Shown: positions 20,990 to 22,813 of the stretch, piece by piece | How positions within the stretch are numbered: the first letter of the stretch is position 1 | Layout: each line of letters opens with the position of its first letter | Assembly: GCA_947581665.1 (NCBI GenBank) | Contig: CANPVI010000007.1 | Location: 1-22,813 of the forward strand | DNA: 22,813 nt | DNA from: an uncultured Atopobiaceae bacterium | Lineage (GTDB): Bacteria > Actinomycetota > Coriobacteriia > Coriobacteriales > Atopobiaceae | Direction: 5' to 3' | Position numbers and translations under genes: made by a program | Notes under the pieces: model-generated | Database searches by the model: none | The model's input: the letters and a program-made list of their open reading frames with translations, nothing else | Told to the model about the DNA's origin: nothing

Positions 20990-21174
20990 GGGTTGCTTGG
21001 CCCATGAAACTCGGTTCCCGCTCGCACTTCCTTCGGCTTTCATCGGCCCTTTTTCTCGGGTGACACACCTCATATTGGCATACGGACTTTGGAGCCGGCG
21101 GACCACTCCTCGAGGGCCGAGAAAAAGGGCCTACTCAATACGGCTTCCACAGAGTTTCATGGGCCAAGCAACCC
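20990..21174. repeat. Long inverted repeat upstream of parA
   Basis: Outer arms 20990-21012 and 21152-21174 are perfect 23-bp inverted copies (GGGTTGCTTGGCCCATGAAA and so on). A second perfect 15-bp pair lies inside, at 21045-21059 and 21117-21131 (GGCCCTTTTTCTCGG). The remaining loop is 57 bases. No gene is inside. It could be a small non-autonomous mobile element or a structured RNA. Confidence 0.85.
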
Positions 21175-21220
21175 GTCTGCAGCGAGCTCGCGACACTCTT
21201 TACCACGGGGATAAATCAGC

Positions 21221-21284
21221 GCGGAATGAATTCTTTGAATTCATTCCGCTCATTGTTCGTGGAGGATTCGGCAGAATTCTCCAC
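21221..21284. other. Two consecutive hairpins
   Basis: The first, 21221-21249, has perfect 13-bp arms (GCGGAATGAATTC) around TTT. The second, 21259-21284, pairs GTGGAGGATTC with GAATTCTCCAC (one mismatch) around a short loop. They lie 10 bases apart and directly before a terminator-like hairpin at 21294-21318. Confidence 0.7.
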
Positions 21285-21293
21285 TTTATCTAA

Positions 21294-21325
21294 GCTCAGA
21301 TCGCGGGGTGATCTGAGCGCTTTCT
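21294..21325 (+). terminator. Terminator-like hairpin
   Basis: GCTCAGATC and GATCTGAGC are perfect 9-bp arms around a 7-base loop, followed on the plus strand by GCTTTCTT. Its orientation points to a plus-strand transcript from the gene-free spacer. On the minus strand no T run follows. Confidence 0.5.
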
Positions 21326-21660
21326 TGGCCCCGGAGTTTGAGTTTGATGGGCTGATGACAGAGCAAAGGAATCGCTGGACACCGTGTTGAGCACTGCGGT
21401 GAGTTGCTAAGCCGTTGTGCTCATCCAGGTGGCTAGCGATTTCTTTGCGGACGGGCTTAACGACATTGCAAGTCAGAGCCCCGCATTTGATTGCAGGGTA
21501 TCAGGGGCGGTGGAGGCTCACGAGGCTTGGAAGACTGAGTGGTCTGGCACGTATGTCCTGAGCGACTTCCGCAGGCATGTTGATGTGATGTGGGCGAATG
21601 CCCATTGCCGAGGACCTCGCGAAGGCCATACGCGCCAGACCCCCCGCAGAACCTCAATTC
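21326..21660. other. Gene-free spacer downstream of rsmG
   Basis: About 335 bases between the rsmG stop and the hairpin cluster. Short open frames exist (for example 21417-21707 plus) but show no family features and overlap rsmG. I see no RNA gene or repeat. A leader or non-coding RNA cannot be excluded. Confidence 0.4.
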
Positions 21661-22398
21661 CTAGAGCGGTCTCTTCGTGGCCATCCCTGCTCTACGGGGG
21701 AGTTTGACGGTGCTTTCGGCTACCTTTTCATAGATGAGGATCTCGCGTTGGCCAGCGTTGTGGGGGAGTTGGAGTGTTTCACGTGAAACACCTTTGTAGC
21801 CGAGGCGATCGGCGACCTCGTTCCCGTGGGTGAGTTCATCGTTGCTGAGGGCCCCCTTACCTGCGATAAGGTAGCCACCGAGTGCGAGAAGTGGTTGGGC
21901 ATACTCGAGGAGGACCGCAAGAGGGGCAAGGGCACGCGCGGTAATAGTGGCGAAGTATTCCCGATGGGTCCTCGCGTAGTCCTCGACACGTTCGGCGCGG
22001 CATTCGACGTCCTCGAGACCGAGCTCCCTGCAAAATCGCTTGCAGGCTTCGACTTTCCTTACTCGAGCATCGAGAAGTACGCCAGGGCGGGGGCACATGA
22101 TCTCCAGGACGATCCCCGGATAGCCAGCTCCGGTACCCATATCGAGGTAGGGCCCCTCCTCTGCACGGTAAGGCCCGAAGAAGAGCAGTGAATCGATGAT
22201 GTGCTTGGTGATGGCCTCACGCGGTTCGGTGATCGCGGTGAGGTTCACCTGCTCGTTCGCGTGAAGGACGAGCCAGAGATGGGAGAGCAGGCGATCGCAT
22301 TGGATATCCGTGAGGGTGACGCCAACCGTCGCCGCCTCACCACGCAGCACCTTTGCGTACGTAGCTACGAAGGATGATCGATCGGGCAGTATGCTCAT
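21661..22398 (-). CDS. rsmG: 16S rRNA (guanine-527-N7) methyltransferase RsmG
   Basis: A 245-residue SAM-dependent methyltransferase (GidB) acting on G527 of 16S rRNA; loss gives low-level streptomycin resistance in many bacteria. Family features in order are NEQVNLTAITEP near 48-59, HIIDSLLFF, the SAM-binding LDMGTGAGYPGIVLEI at 85-100, VEACKRF, ARALAPLAVLLEYAQPLLALGG, and the C-terminal KLPRRAGMATKRPL. The start at 22398 has no clear ribosome site, so the true start may be a few codons downstream or depend on coupling to jag. The sequence encoding GVSRET contains a perfect parS site. It follows jag with a 61-base gap. Confidence 0.94.
   Translation of the reverse strand: MSILPDRSSFVATYAKVLRGEAATVGVTLTDIQCDRLLSHLWLVLHANEQVNLTAITEPREAITKHIIDSLLFFGPYRAEEGPYLDMGTGAGYPGIVLEIMCPRPGVLLDARVRKVEACKRFCRELGLEDVECRAERVEDYARTHREYFATITARALAPLAVLLEYAQPLLALGGYLIAGKGALSNDELTHGNEVADRLGYKGVSRETLQLPHNAGQREILIYEKVAESTVKLPRRAGMATKRPL
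21775..21790. promoter_or_regulatory. parS site inside rsmG
   Basis: A second exact TGTTTCACGTGAAACA. In the rsmG frame it encodes Val-Ser-Arg-Glu-Thr. The two parS sites are 820 bases apart and bracket the gene-free spacer upstream of parA. Confidence 0.95.
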
Positions 22399-22459
22399 GC
22401 GTCAAGTGAGCGTGGCGTGACAAAACTCCACGCGTCAGAGGTTTCTGTCAGAAATGCCA

Positions 22460-22813
22460 CTACGCTTCGTCGATCGGCGAGGCATCGTAGACCTCCGCCA
22501 CCACCACATAGCGATTGGGGTCTTCGCCCTCGGAATAGGTGGTGACCCCGGTGTCCTCGCGGAGCGCGATATGCGCGATGCGCCGCTCGTAGGCGTTCAT
22601 CACGGGGAGTTTCACGCTGCCGCCGTTTCGATGCACCTTGGACGCGGCGCGATGCGCGAGCGAGATGATGCGCGCCTTGCGGCGCTCGCGATAGGACTCG
22701 ATGTCGACCGAGACGGGGTAATAGAAGCCGAGCGTTCGCGTGGCGACCGAGGTCACGAGGAGCTGGAGTGATTCGAGCACGCGTCCGTGGCGTCCGATGA
22801 GCACCGCGAGGTC
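22460..22813 (-). CDS. khpB: KhpB/Jag RNA-binding protein, C-terminal part
   Basis: The frame is open through the right edge, so the N-terminus (the Jag_N part) is missing. The visible part has the end of a type II KH domain with the GxxG-like motif in DLAVLIGRHGRVLESLQLLV, then an R3H domain with the signature Arg and His in NAYERRIAHIAL. The link between them (SYRERRKARIISLAHRAASKV) is typical of Jag/EloR/SpoIIIJ-associated proteins. These bind RNA and affect cell-wall elongation and division in Gram-positives. Its usual neighbour yidC, then rnpA and rpmH, should lie just outside the window. It is followed by rsmG. Confidence 0.93.
   Translation of the reverse strand, partial: DLAVLIGRHGRVLESLQLLVTSVATRTLGFYYPVSVDIESYRERRKARIISLAHRAASKVHRNGGSVKLPVMNAYERRIAHIALREDTGVTTYSEGEDPNRYVVVAEVYDASPIDEA

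Noticed and set aside
20907..21660. Replication origin
   Set aside because: No cluster of DnaA boxes (TTATCCACA type) was seen. The gene order places the origin near dnaA/rpmH beyond the right edge.
21417..21707. 96-codon plus-strand frame near rsmG
   Set aside because: No family features, overlaps the 3' end of rsmG, and lacks a convincing ribosome site.

Overview
The window is GC-rich chromosomal DNA from an actinobacterium. Class Coriobacteriia (the Eggerthella/Olsenella/Slackia kind) is my best inference. It rests on the gene order jag-rsmG-parA-parB with canonical parS sites, a PafB/PafC-like WYL pair, LPXTG/sortase surface machinery and high-GC codon use. No rRNA or species marker is present. 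The right edge lies in the conserved block that normally sits beside rpmH/dnaA, so the origin is probably just beyond the right end; I see no oriC here.

Layout. 1-809: start of a secreted surface protein (minus strand) running off the left edge. 810-2879: about 2 kb without a convincing gene, holding a 45-bp inverted repeat with a possible gene relic, 11-bp tandem repeats, a large inverted array of 93-bp repeats and a composite palindromic element. 2880-4835: tRNA-Lys(TTT), an M29 aminopeptidase and tRNA-Gly(CCC), all on the minus strand. 5032-7108 (plus): a foldable leader, a very small LPQTG protein overlapping a class B-like sortase, then two glutaredoxin-like genes. 7197-9527 (minus): a membrane protein with an M28-peptidase fold that has lost most metal ligands and carries a long charged insertion. 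9980-12042 (plus): two overlapping WYL regulators. They converge on 12310-16259 (minus): ddl overlapped by a DinG-type helicase with a DEDDh exonuclease domain. 16331-18835 (plus): rlmN, then an AAA/DUF4143 ATPase behind four direct repeats of exact 23-bp period. 19009-20900 (minus): parA, parB and a small membrane protein, each overlapping the next. 20901-21660: a gene-free structured region with parS, a long inverted repeat and three hairpins. 21661-22813 (minus): rsmG with an internal parS, then the 3' part of jag/khpB.

How it fits together. The right end is chromosome segregation and translation housekeeping. The middle pairs probable DNA-damage regulators with a DinG-like nuclease-helicase. 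The left-middle is cell-envelope biology: surface protein, sortase with a miniature substrate, membrane pseudo-peptidase. A family of composite palindromic elements recurs in at least three, probably four, intergenic gaps (2643-2840, 4537-4719, 12061-12290, and a shorter copy at 9820-9945), and several convergent junctions carry unusually long hairpins.

The strongest candidates for something undescribed are the miniature LPQTG peptide with its sortase and leader, the M28 pseudoenzyme, the 23-bp repeat array before the DUF4143 ATPase, the inverted 93-bp repeat array, the composite element family, and the structured rsmG-parA spacer. All function calls are from reading the sequence; no database search was run.
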